Source: Sporosarcina luteola
GTDB lineage: Bacteria; Bacillota; Bacilli; Bacillales_A; Planococcaceae
NCBI RefSeq assembly: GCF_023715535.1
Contig: NZ_JAMBOI010000001.1
Location: forward strand, 1 to 64,000
Direction of reading: 5' to 3'
DNA: 64,000 nt
In this document: positions 38,808-47,299 of the stretch, one piece after another
Layout of the letters: each line of letters opens with the position of its first letter
How positions within the stretch are numbered: position 1 is the stretch's first letter
The notes under the pieces: model-generated
The model's input: only the letters and a program-made list of their open reading frames with translations
What the model was told of the DNA's origin: nothing
The model's database searches: none
Translations under genes and position numbers: made by a program

Positions 38808-40285
38808 ACTTTGACCTCCTCATGCTTGTTCCGGAGTTCCCGTTTCAGGATTTTGCCGTACGAGCTCTTCGGCAGTTCATCCACGATATGAATCTCTTTC
38901 GGTTTTTTGAAGCTGGCCATGTTTTCGATGCATAAATTGATGAGTTCCTCTTCCGTCACTTCTGCCGTACCATTCAAGACGACATATGCGATGACATTCT
39001 CACCCCATTTGTCATCTGGAACGCCGATGACGCAAGTCTCCTTCACGCCCGTATGCAAATAGAGCACTTCCTCCACTTCACGCGGATAAATATTGACGCC
39101 CCCTGAAATGATGACGTCCTTTTTGCGGTCGACGATATGAAGATACCCTTCCGCGCTCTTCCAACCGAGATCTCCAGTATGGAGCCAGCCGTCCTTCAAC
39201 GTCTCTTCCGTCGCCTGCTTATTATTCCAATAGCCTTGCATGACGAGGGATCCTTTGCAGATGATTTCGCCCACTTCTCCGTCAGCGACTTCATTCCCTT
39301 CGTCATCGACGATCTTCATATCGACGAAAAGTCCTGTGCGCCCGCATGATTCAAGCCTGTTCGCCATTTCCTTCTTCGGCATCATCGTAATGCACATCGG
39401 TGCTTCTACTTGTCCGTACGTCTGAGCGAAAATCGGACCGGCGAGCGACAATGCCTGTTCAAGCTTAGATGCAGCAATCGCAGAGCCTGCCATATTGATC
39501 GTCTTCAACGTTGACAGCTTCGCCGGATCGAAATTCGGGTGTTGGATCATCAAGTTCACCATCGTCGGCACGAGGAAAATCGTCGATACTCGCTCCCTCG
39601 CCAAGTCACTGACGAATTCTTCCGGCTCGAATTTATCGAATACGACTTGCGTCAATCCATACAGCCAGGCGACATGTGAAAGGAAGTTGCTGCCGTGCGT
39701 CAATGGCGCGACATGCCCGATGATGTCGTCGTAGTCCGTATCACAAGCGGCTGCAAGCGACAAAGCGCCCGATATCATATTGCGGTGTGACAGCATGACG
39801 CCTTTCGGATTGCCCGTCGTTCCCGATGTATACATGATCGCGAACAGATCGTCTTCCCCGATTTCTTCTATATAATGTTTTCCGAGGTGCGCTTTGACGG
39901 CTTGTTCATAGTCCTCCCCGATATTCAGTACGGCTACATCCGTTCCGATTGGTTCAATCAATTCCGGGTCCCCGATGACCAGGCTCACGTCGGCATCTTT
40001 CAGCATATAGTCATGCTCCTTCGGATGTAGCCGATAATTCAATGGGACTTTGATGACACCAGTGAGCGCTGTTGCAACGTCAAGTTCGATATGTTCGAGT
40101 CGATTCGCCATAAGGATACCGACCCGATCGCCTTTGCGCAGTCCCGTTTCATGGAAATATGCTGTCAGGGCGAAAACCCGTTCCATCATTTCCCGATATG
40201 TAAGTAACCGATCCTTATCCTTCACAGCCACCTTGTCCGGATAGGCGGCGGCCGATTTCATTGCCAACTTCCCCAATGTTTCCAT
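38804..40285 (-). CDS. AMP-forming acyl-CoA ligase
   Basis: Adenylate-forming ligase, 493 residues, which would activate a carboxylic acid as its CoA thioester. Phosphate-loop YTSGTTGNPKG, SHRNMISG, and GWLHTGDLGW with a C-terminal KKDVIISGGVNIYPREVE are canonical. I start it at ATG 40285, eight bases after GGAG; a GTG nine bases upstream lies within the ribosome site. The gene overlaps the thiolase start. It groups with acyl-CoA synthetases of the long-chain or branched and aryl type; the acid cannot be named from sequence. Confidence 0.9.
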   Translation of the reverse strand: METLGKLAMKSAAAYPDKVAVKDKDRLLTYREMMERVFALTAYFHETGLRKGDRVGILMANRLEHIELDVATALTGVIKVPLNYRLHPKEHDYMLKDADVSLVIGDPELIEPIGTDVAVLNIGEDYEQAVKAHLGKHYIEEIGEDDLFAIMYTSGTTGNPKGVMLSHRNMISGALSLAAACDTDYDDIIGHVAPLTHGSNFLSHVAWLYGLTQVVFDKFEPEEFVSDLARERVSTIFLVPTMVNLMIQHPNFDPAKLSTLKTINMAGSAIAASKLEQALSLAGPIFAQTYGQVEAPMCITMMPKKEMANRLESCGRTGLFVDMKIVDDEGNEVADGEVGEIICKGSLVMQGYWNNKQATEETLKDGWLHTGDLGWKSAEGYLHIVDRKKDVIISGGVNIYPREVEEVLYLHTGVKETCVIGVPDDKWGENVIAYVVLNGTAEVTEEELINLCIENMASFKKPKEIHIVDELPKSSYGKILKRELRNKHEEVKV

Positions 40286-40290
40286 GCCCC

Positions 40291-40764
40291 TCACTCCTTC
40301 TCCCTAAATTGAAATACAGGTATGCCGTAAATCTCATCCAATCCCCGTTGCATCTGGATGCCGTTCAATGGAAAGAGGGCAAACTCAATCGTGACGGCGA
40401 CCGGATTCTTGCCGTCGATGAAATGCCCCCCGTTCAAATTCTTATTACAGTCGACGAACATCCCGTGGAAATGCACTTCCAGCTTACCTTCCATGTCGAG
40501 GCCGACAAAGCCGGTCCCTGACAGCAGTTCAACTGGTGTATCTGTTTCGGTTTCTGACGAGTATTGCAGAGTGTTGTCATCATTAAGGTCCAATTGTACA
40601 TAAGTTGCGTACTCAAGCGATCCAAGGCATTGAAACTGCGCCGCTTCCACCCCGAACTCCTTGCAGACGCCTTTGATACCCTCAAATAGGTCAATGCCTT
40701 TCATAAAGCGTCCAGCAATCCGATCAGATTTCTTGTCATGCACAGCTTGAATACGCTTATCCAA
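40291..40764 (-). CDS. PPC/DUF296-domain protein
   Basis: A 157-residue protein consisting of a PPC (DUF296) domain. The metal-binding histidines appear as H98-x-H100 in LEVHFHGMF, with H114 in NGGHF. Bacterial members of this family are trimeric and of uncertain function; in plants the same fold joins AT-hook proteins. Its start overlaps the SDR stop by eight bases, and the next gene follows after five bases, so it belongs to the catabolic operon. An enzymatic role for the metal site is possible but not known. Confidence 0.75.
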   Translation of the reverse strand: MDKRIQAVHDKKSDRIAGRFMKGIDLFEGIKGVCKEFGVEAAQFQCLGSLEYATYVQLDLNDDNTLQYSSETETDTPVELLSGTGFVGLDMEGKLEVHFHGMFVDCNKNLNGGHFIDGKNPVAVTIEFALFPLNGIQMQRGLDEIYGIPVFQFREKE

Positions 40765-41515
40765 AGCTATAGCCCCCGTCCACTTTCAACACTTGTCCGG
40801 TTGTATAGCCTGATTCCGGCAATGCGAAGTAAAGTACTGCTTCCGCAATATCGGCGGTTGTTCCCATCCGTTTGATAGCTTGCTGACTGACGTCATAAGG
40901 AACTCCGGAAGTGATCCCCGTCTCAGTTGCCCCCGGCGCCACCGAATTGCAAGTGATGTCAAAGACGCCCAATTCCTTTGCCGCCCATTTCGTCAAGGCG
41001 ATGACAGCCCCTTTCGATGCCGCATACGCCGGACCTGATCGTCCATTCGCGCCGTCTCCCGAAGTAACGCCGCCGTTAAGACCCGAAATGGAGCTGATGT
41101 TAATGATCCGTCCATAATTCTGTTCGACCATATGTGGATAAACCACTGCTTGCATGAACAGGAAGGCGGCTTTCACATTCGTGTCCATATCACGGTCCCA
41201 AATTTCAAGAGGCGTATTGTCGATTCCTAGCCTCCCGCAAGTTCCCGCATTGTTCACCAAAATATGAAGTTCCCCGAATGAATCGGAAGCACGCGCGACA
41301 GCGGCTTTCACGAATTCCGGGTCGCGGATGTCCCCGAGACATTCCATTACTGTCGCTTCCGGTCTTACTGCTTGTATGGAATCAATCGTTTTACTACAAG
41401 AATTCAAGTCGATCAGGACTAGATCCGCTCCTTCTATCGCAAGCCGGATGGCAGACTGAGCCCCTATGCCGCTCGCCGCTCCCGTAATGATCGCTGTGTG
41501 CCCCTTAAGTTTCAT
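40757..41515 (-). CDS. SDR-family oxidoreductase
   Basis: A 252-residue short-chain dehydrogenase. Cofactor motif TGAASGIG near residues 12-19, NNAG near 90, and the catalytic S-Y-K triad with YAASKGA. The acidic residue after the second strand (LVLIDLNSC) suggests NAD preference. GGGGGT lies seven bases before the ATG. It lies 12 bases after dctM and overlaps the PPC gene. It probably oxidises a hydroxyl in the pathway of this operon, as FabG-like or 3-hydroxyacyl dehydrogenases do. Confidence 0.88.
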   Translation of the reverse strand: MKLKGHTAIITGAASGIGAQSAIRLAIEGADLVLIDLNSCSKTIDSIQAVRPEATVMECLGDIRDPEFVKAAVARASDSFGELHILVNNAGTCGRLGIDNTPLEIWDRDMDTNVKAAFLFMQAVVYPHMVEQNYGRIINISSISGLNGGVTSGDGANGRSGPAYAASKGAVIALTKWAAKELGVFDITCNSVAPGATETGITSGVPYDVSQQAIKRMGTTADIAEAVLYFALPESGYTTGQVLKVDGGYSFG

Positions 41516-41527
41516 GCCAAATACCCC

Positions 41528-42847
41528 CTATTTGACGTTTAATAAATCCGGTAAAAATGTTGATATTTGCGGTATAAATGTAATGAGCAGCAGAATGATG
41601 ATCGAAGAAACGATGAACGGCATAACCCCTATCGATAACCTGCCGATCGATGTCCCCGAAATGCCCGCCGCGACAAATAAGTTCAAGCCTACAGGCGGTG
41701 TGAAGAGTCCGATTGCCAAGTTGACTGTCATGAAAACACCGAAAACCGTCGGATCGACATCCATGAAAAGCATAATTGGTAATAGAATCGGAATGAAAAT
41801 ATAGTACGCGGAAATTGCATCGATGAACATTCCTGCAATCAACAGCAAGACGTTGACAAGCAATAGGATGATGATCGGGTTTTCAGAAATTCCGAGCATG
41901 GCACTGGAAATCTGTCTTGCAATTTGCTCCGTCGTAATGATATACGCATAGACGGATGCCGCACTGACGATGAACATGACAGTCGCCGTCTGAACCGATG
42001 CTGCCACTAAAATATCGTATAGTTTCTTCAAGTTCAGTTCACGATAGATGACGAAGCCGACGAATAGACCGTAAAACACTGCGACTACCGCAGCTTCTGT
42101 CGGTGTGAAATATCCGCCATAGATACCACCTAAAATGATAATAGGTATCATTAATCCCCAAAACGCACTCACAAACGCTTTCAAACGCTCTTTACCCGTT
42201 GCTTTCTCCGGAACGAAGCCTTCAATAGGACCTTCCGCGCGTTCCTGTTTCCATCTGACATACATTGCAGCAAGAATGAATCCGCCTCCGAGCAATAATC
42301 CCGGGACGATGCCCGCTATGAATAACCGTCCGATCGATACAGGGATCTGATCGCCCGCAACGACAGCAAACACGATGAAAGCAATGCTTGGCGGAATGAT
42401 GATACCAATTGCACCTGAACTTGCCACTAGTCCTCCGGCCGTCTCTTTCTTATAACCATTCTTCACCATTGCGGGAATGAGGATTCCACCGATTGCCGCG
42501 ACTGTTGCCGGGCCTGATCCTGAAATTGCCGCAAAGAATATCGCCGTCATGACTGTGACGAAGACGATTCCGCTTTTCCGATGACCGACCAACGTCTGCG
42601 CAAAGTCGATCAGCCTTTTTGAAATGCCCGCCTGCTCCATGATGACTCCCGCCAAAATGAAAAACGGGATCGCAAGCAACGTGAACTTCGATACGCTTGA
42701 GTACATGATATCTGCAACCAATTCAAGTCCGAACATCCCGCTGCCCGTGAACAGCACAGCAATGGATGAAATGGCAAGCGCCACCGCAATCGGCAGCCGA
42801 AGCATGACGAGCAAGAAAAACAGACCAAATAATATTAAAGCCATCAT
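41528..42847 (-). CDS. dctM: TRAP transporter large permease
   Basis: The 439-residue, roughly twelve-span membrane subunit of a TRAP transporter, driven by a sodium or proton gradient. DctM phrases include GSGPATVAAIGGILIPAMVK, SSGAIGIIIPPSIAFIVF and NLAIGLFTPPVGLNLFVAAG. It overlaps dctQ by four bases. Together with DctP and DctQ it imports a carboxylate-bearing compound. Confidence 0.93.
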   Translation of the reverse strand: MMALILFGLFFLLVMLRLPIAVALAISSIAVLFTGSGMFGLELVADIMYSSVSKFTLLAIPFFILAGVIMEQAGISKRLIDFAQTLVGHRKSGIVFVTVMTAIFFAAISGSGPATVAAIGGILIPAMVKNGYKKETAGGLVASSGAIGIIIPPSIAFIVFAVVAGDQIPVSIGRLFIAGIVPGLLLGGGFILAAMYVRWKQERAEGPIEGFVPEKATGKERLKAFVSAFWGLMIPIIILGGIYGGYFTPTEAAVVAVFYGLFVGFVIYRELNLKKLYDILVAASVQTATVMFIVSAASVYAYIITTEQIARQISSAMLGISENPIIILLLVNVLLLIAGMFIDAISAYYIFIPILLPIMLFMDVDPTVFGVFMTVNLAIGLFTPPVGLNLFVAAGISGTSIGRLSIGVMPFIVSSIIILLLITFIPQISTFLPDLLNVK

Positions 42848-43329
42848 AGCGCCTGCTCCCCTTTCCCATTTTGCTCACGGTATTCCTTGATCGTCGCCTG
42901 CACAGTCCTGAACAGACATAAAGACGCACCAATCGGCATCGCCATCGAGAACATCCATTGCGGCCATCCGAGTGCCGGTGTTTTCTGGCCCATCTGTACT
43001 TGGAACAAGAGCATTTGAATCCCGAAATAGACGAGTATGACAAATAAAAGCGACATCAAGACGCCAACGAGGATTGTGATGATATTTTTCACAACTATAT
43101 TCGCCAGATCATAAATCAGTGTAAAGCCAAGGTGTGCGTATTGGCGCACACCTATGGCTGTTCCGACAAAAGTAAGTGCTACGAACAAGTTCACCGTAAT
43201 TTCTTCGGCAAAGGAGAACGAGTAGCCTAAAAATCCCCTTGAAACGATATTGACAAAAGCAATTGTGGACATGATGGACAAAACGATTACAACAATCCAC
43301 TCTTCTAATCTGCTAATCACTCTTTCCAT
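42844..43329 (-). CDS. dctQ: TRAP transporter small permease
   Basis: The four-span small membrane subunit, 161 residues, as expected for DctQ. GGAGGG precedes the ATG. The C-terminal part includes GWPQWMFSMAMPIGASLCLFR, typical of the family. It lies 15 bases after dctP and overlaps dctM. The protein has no activity by itself and joins DctM in the membrane. Confidence 0.92.
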   Translation of the reverse strand: MERVISRLEEWIVVIVLSIMSTIAFVNIVSRGFLGYSFSFAEEITVNLFVALTFVGTAIGVRQYAHLGFTLIYDLANIVVKNIITILVGVLMSLLFVILVYFGIQMLLFQVQMGQKTPALGWPQWMFSMAMPIGASLCLFRTVQATIKEYREQNGKGEQAL

Positions 43330-43344
43330 TCATGTTCCCTCCAC

Positions 43345-44367
43345 TTATTGATCTTGGAACGCTTTCAGCAAATCTTCGCCCCAGATGTCTTTGTATTTTT
43401 CGTAAAGCGGTTGAACAGCGGCTTTAAACTCTTCCATTTCCGCTTCAGTCGGTACATAGAATTGCATGCCCGCAGCTTTCAACTCTTCAATTTGCTTAGA
43501 CTCTTTTTCGCGTGCAAGCTCGATTTGGAAAGCCGCGGCTTCTTTTCCAAGTTTCTTGAACAGCTCTTGGTCTTCCTTGCTCATCGAGTCGAATAGCTTC
43601 TTGTTAATGCCAAGCACTAGCGGGTCATATGAATAGTTCCATTGCGTCAAATAATCTTGGACTTCATTCAGCTTGGAAGAATGGATGACATCAATCGGAT
43701 TTTCCTGCCCGTGGATCGTGCCTTGCTGCAATGAAGTGAACACTTCAGAGAATGCCATTGTCGCAGGGTCCGCACCTAATGCACGATATAGATCCGTGTA
43801 CATGTTAATGCCAGGGATACGGATCTTCATGCCTTTCATATCCGCAGGCGATTTGATCTCATGCTTGCTGTTCGTCACTTGACGGAAACCATTTTCTCCG
43901 AATCCAAGCAACTCAACACCTTTTTCATTCAGGATTTCCCCGATCATTTCACCGCCCTTGCCACTGAACACTTTATCCGCTTCAGCATGTTCACTGAACA
44001 GGAATGGTGCACTTGCAACTCCGAATCGGTCGTCCAAAATAGAATAGATGATTGTTGAGTGCAAGCTTAAATCGGTCTGCCCTTTCGCCAGCAATTCGAC
44101 GCCTTTCCCTTGGTCCCCGCCAGATAACTGCTCATTCGGGAACACTTCGATATTGATCCTGCCGTCTGTTTCTTCCTTCATGTCATTGGCGAGCTTCTCT
44201 GCTGCCTTGTACCAAGTGGATGAGTCATTCACCGTCACGGACATTTTCAAATTGTATTTTTTTTCGTCGCTTGATGCGCTGCCTGAATCATCTTTTGAAC
44301 ATGCACCAAGCATGAGCATTGCCGTTAAACCGATTGCCCCTAAAATTCTGCCTTTTTTCATCTTCAT
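43345..44367 (-). CDS. dctP: TRAP transporter substrate-binding lipoprotein
   Basis: Extracytoplasmic receptor of the TRAP transporter, 340 residues. The lipoprotein signal ends L-G-A-C. The start is the ATG at 44367 with GGAGG about eight bases upstream. The family block with the carboxylate-binding arginine is MKGMKIRIPGINMYTDLYRA, and NPIDVIHSSKLNEVQ follows. It lies four bases after glcF. Its ligand carries a carboxylate; the adjacent glycolate-oxidase-type genes suggest a 2-hydroxy acid. Confidence 0.92.
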   Translation of the reverse strand: MKMKKGRILGAIGLTAMLMLGACSKDDSGSASSDEKKYNLKMSVTVNDSSTWYKAAEKLANDMKEETDGRINIEVFPNEQLSGGDQGKGVELLAKGQTDLSLHSTIIYSILDDRFGVASAPFLFSEHAEADKVFSGKGGEMIGEILNEKGVELLGFGENGFRQVTNSKHEIKSPADMKGMKIRIPGINMYTDLYRALGADPATMAFSEVFTSLQQGTIHGQENPIDVIHSSKLNEVQDYLTQWNYSYDPLVLGINKKLFDSMSKEDQELFKKLGKEAAAFQIELAREKESKQIEELKAAGMQFYVPTEAEMEEFKAAVQPLYEKYKDIWGEDLLKAFQDQ

Positions 44368-44371
44368 CTCA

Positions 44372-45697
44372 TTATCCTCCAATGGATTCCATTATTTTTT
44401 CGTGAATAAAATCGACTACATGCATGGCGCGGGCAGTTTCGGACAAGCCTTCCCTTTCAACGCCGACTTTCATTTGAAGCAGACATCCTGGATTCGTCGT
44501 AATGATTGTCGTTGCCTGAACCCGTTTCACCTCTTCCATTTTCGAACCAAGAATCCGTGATGCCATTTCTGGTTGAAGTAAATTATAGATACCGGCGGAA
44601 CCGCAACATAAATGCGCACCGGGCATTTCCACAAATAAACTGCCTTTGGCTGCTCTCAAGATTTCCCTTGGCTCGTCCTTCACACCGTTCACATTCCGTA
44701 AATGACAGGAATCCTGATAAGTGACGATTTCAGTTGCTTCCGTCTGCGGTTGCTTTGCCAGTTCATCAACAATCCCTAACTTCACGAGCAATGAGGAAAT
44801 ATCAATTTGCTTTTTGCTGAATTGACGTGCCAATGTATGCAACGTCGGATTCTCTTCAAATAGCCTGTCATACTCGGACAAGAATGCCCCGCAACCACCG
44901 GCATTGTTGACGATGTAATCGATACCTTCGAGGGAGAATGCTTCCAGATTCGCTTTCGCGTTCCTTCTCGCCCGTTCCATTTCACCGCTATGCCCTTGCA
45001 AAGCTCCGCAGCATTGCTGGTTTTTCGGAATGACCACTTCACAGCCGAGCATGTTCAACAGTTCGATCGTATTCCGGTTCGTCTCCTGGAACATCGTATC
45101 CATGAGGCAGCCGGCGAAGAAGGCGACTTTTGTTTTCTTTTCGGTTTGGGCCGCCTGTGCTCTGCGCTTCTTCGGCGGGTCGGGCAGCGACCTTTCCATC
45201 TCTTTCATGAATGGTGGGAAGAGCTCAAGGAATCCGACTTTCCGCACGACTTTCTGCAATCCTGATTTCTGATAGAATGTCACTAGCTTCACAGCGGTCT
45301 TCATCTTCCGCTGATCGGCGAAAAGATGGTCGAACGCCCCTTTTCGAATCGTCTTCTCTTTCAATGACTGCGATTTCACGGATAATACCGCTTCGCGCGT
45401 CTCCTCGATAAGTGTTCCGTATTGGACACCGGCGGGACACGCGGGTTCGCACGCCCTGCAACCGAGGCATAAGTCGAAAGCCTCTTCGATGGATCCGTCC
45501 CATTCGACATCTCCGTCACGTACGGCCTTCATAAGTGCGATCCTGCCGCGGGGCGACTGGGTTTCGTCATAATCGGAATAGATATATGTAGGACAGGCCG
45601 GTAGACAGAATCCGCATCGCATGCAATCCATCAGTCTGTTTTCATCGACATGGGTGACGAATGAGTGCCTGATCAGCTCAGCTTGTGCATTACTCAT
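44372..45697 (-). CDS. glcF: Glycolate oxidase iron-sulfur subunit-like protein
   Basis: A 441-residue protein with two 4Fe-4S motifs near the N-terminus (C25, C28, C31, C35 and C77, C80, C83, C87). Two CCG-type domains follow, NQQCCGALQGHSGE and AHLCCGSAGIYNLL. It passes electrons from the flavin subunit, here encoded upstream with an eight-base overlap. It has the same make-up as GlcF of enterobacteria and YsfD of Bacillus. No separate GlcE subunit is present. Confidence 0.92.
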   Translation of the reverse strand: MSNAQAELIRHSFVTHVDENRLMDCMRCGFCLPACPTYIYSDYDETQSPRGRIALMKAVRDGDVEWDGSIEEAFDLCLGCRACEPACPAGVQYGTLIEETREAVLSVKSQSLKEKTIRKGAFDHLFADQRKMKTAVKLVTFYQKSGLQKVVRKVGFLELFPPFMKEMERSLPDPPKKRRAQAAQTEKKTKVAFFAGCLMDTMFQETNRNTIELLNMLGCEVVIPKNQQCCGALQGHSGEMERARRNAKANLEAFSLEGIDYIVNNAGGCGAFLSEYDRLFEENPTLHTLARQFSKKQIDISSLLVKLGIVDELAKQPQTEATEIVTYQDSCHLRNVNGVKDEPREILRAAKGSLFVEMPGAHLCCGSAGIYNLLQPEMASRILGSKMEEVKRVQATTIITTNPGCLLQMKVGVEREGLSETARAMHVVDFIHEKIMESIGG

Positions 45698-47102
45698 GCT
45701 GCACCACTACCCTCTTCTTCGTCGACTTGGCGAATATTTTTCCCGGGTTCATTATATTAAGGGGATCGATTGCCAATTTGATGCTTTTCATCGTGTCCAT
45801 CCCTGCCTTGCCGATCTTCCATTCCAAATAAGGAGCCTTCATCTCACCGACCCCATGTTCACCAGTAATCGTGCCGCCAAGCTTGATGGCATGGTCGAAG
45901 ATTTCCGCAAATGCCATTTCCACTCTAGCCATTTCTGCATCGTCCCTCACATCTGTCAATATGGTCGGATGCAAGTTGCCGTCACCCGCATGTCCGAATG
46001 TGCAGATAAGCAGATCGTATTTCAACGCAATTTCCTGGACAGCCTTCACCATCTTTGCAATTTCGGAGCGTGGGACGGTTGCATCCTCTAGAATTGTCGT
46101 CGGCCGCTTCCTTGCGAGCGCCGACAAAGCGACCCGGCGTGCTATGCTCAACTGCGCAGCCTCTTCAACAGTCTGCGCCATCTGTGTCGACGTTGCGCCA
46201 TGTTCCATACATAGTTTGTGGACGTGCTCCATATCCTTGTCGACAACCGCCGGATCTCCATCCTGTTCGATGAGCAGCATCGCTTCACAATTCGTCGGCA
46301 AGCCGATTTTCATGAACTCTTCGACCGCTTCAATCGTTCCTTTATCCATGAACTCAAGTGTCGCCGGCACGATTTTTGCTGCAATGATCGATGAAACGGT
46401 CTGCGCCGCCTTTTCAAGCGTGTCATAGAATACTAACAGCGTCTTTTTTGTCTCAGGTGCAGGAATCAGGCCTAACGTGATTTCTACAATGATACCGAGT
46501 GTCCCTTCCGAGCCGACGAACAAACTTGTCAGATCATATCCCGCTACATCCTTCGCAAGCTTTCCGCCTGTCGTCAACAGCTCCCCGCTCGGCAGGACGA
46601 TTTTCAACGCCTTTACATAATCGCGTGTGACGCCATATTTCAAGCCACGTAAGCCTCCAGAATTCTCGCTTACATTCCCTCCGATCGTCGAAATGCTCAT
46701 CGAACTCGGATCGGGCGGATAAAACAACCCTTTTTCTGCAACCAATTCATTGATTGCCTGTGTGATGACGCCCGGCTGGACCGTCAACGTTAAGTTTTCT
46801 TCATCCAACTCCAGGATCCGATTCATTCTATTGAATAAAACGACGACGCCTCCGGAAGTCGGCGTCGTCCCCGCCGCAAGATTCGTCCCGGAACCCCTGG
46901 AGACGATCGGAACCCCGTACTCTGCACATACTTTTACAATTTCTTGAATTTCTTCGACGGAAGAAGGAGAAAGGACTATATCCGGCAGTGCTTGAAAATT
47001 GGCGGTCGCATCATAGGAATACGCAAGCTTCTGTGCTGTCGATGTCCTCGCATGAGCACTACCCGTGATGGCAATCAATCGTTCTTTCACTTGCACATCC
47101 AT
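45690..47102 (-). CDS. glcD: FAD-linked 2-hydroxy acid oxidase (glycolate oxidase GlcD type)
   Basis: A 470-residue FAD-binding protein that would oxidise glycolate, D-lactate or another 2-hydroxy acid to the 2-oxo acid. The PP-loop of the FAD domain is PIVSRGSGTNLAAG near residues 65-78, and HAGDGNLHP and GEHGVGEMKAPYL lie in the C-terminal oxidase domain. GAGGAGG lies seven bases before the ATG. It is first in an eleven-gene same-strand cluster, with an inverted repeat upstream and a CdaR-type regulator gene just above. Substrate not decidable from sequence. Confidence 0.92.
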   Translation of the reverse strand: MDVQVKERLIAITGSAHARTSTAQKLAYSYDATANFQALPDIVLSPSSVEEIQEIVKVCAEYGVPIVSRGSGTNLAAGTTPTSGGVVVLFNRMNRILELDEENLTLTVQPGVITQAINELVAEKGLFYPPDPSSMSISTIGGNVSENSGGLRGLKYGVTRDYVKALKIVLPSGELLTTGGKLAKDVAGYDLTSLFVGSEGTLGIIVEITLGLIPAPETKKTLLVFYDTLEKAAQTVSSIIAAKIVPATLEFMDKGTIEAVEEFMKIGLPTNCEAMLLIEQDGDPAVVDKDMEHVHKLCMEHGATSTQMAQTVEEAAQLSIARRVALSALARKRPTTILEDATVPRSEIAKMVKAVQEIALKYDLLICTFGHAGDGNLHPTILTDVRDDAEMARVEMAFAEIFDHAIKLGGTITGEHGVGEMKAPYLEWKIGKAGMDTMKSIKLAIDPLNIMNPGKIFAKSTKKRVVVQHE

Positions 47103-47205
47103 GCAGCAGCCTCCTCTTAAATTCTAATTCTTTGTTTAATTCTAATAGTGCAATGATTAGGAAGATATAGGCACACGCACAACATTTACCTCATATTTCA
47201 ATATA

Positions 47206-47227
47206 TTTTTGTTCACTCAAACAAAAA
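47206..47227. promoter_or_regulatory. Candidate operator upstream of glcD
   Basis: TTTTTGTT (47206-47213) and AACAAAAA (47220-47227) form a perfect eight-base inverted repeat with a six-base spacer, flanked further out by ATATATT and AATATAT. It lies between the regulator gene and glcD, about 105 bases before the glcD ATG. A CdaR-type activator is the obvious candidate ligand; this is inference. Confidence 0.5.
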
Positions 47228-47257
47228 TCGCTGAATATATTGAATTTCAAGGTAGAT

Positions 47258-47299
47258 AAAAAGGCCCTTTTGAATTATTCATTCAAAAGGGACCTTTTT
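47258..47299 (-). terminator. Terminator after the CdaR-type regulator
   Basis: AAAAAGGCCCTTTTGAAT and ATTCAAAAGGGACCTTTTT pair over about 18 bases with one mismatch. The stem begins at the stop codon of the regulator and is followed on the minus strand by a T run within its own base. Confidence 0.88.
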
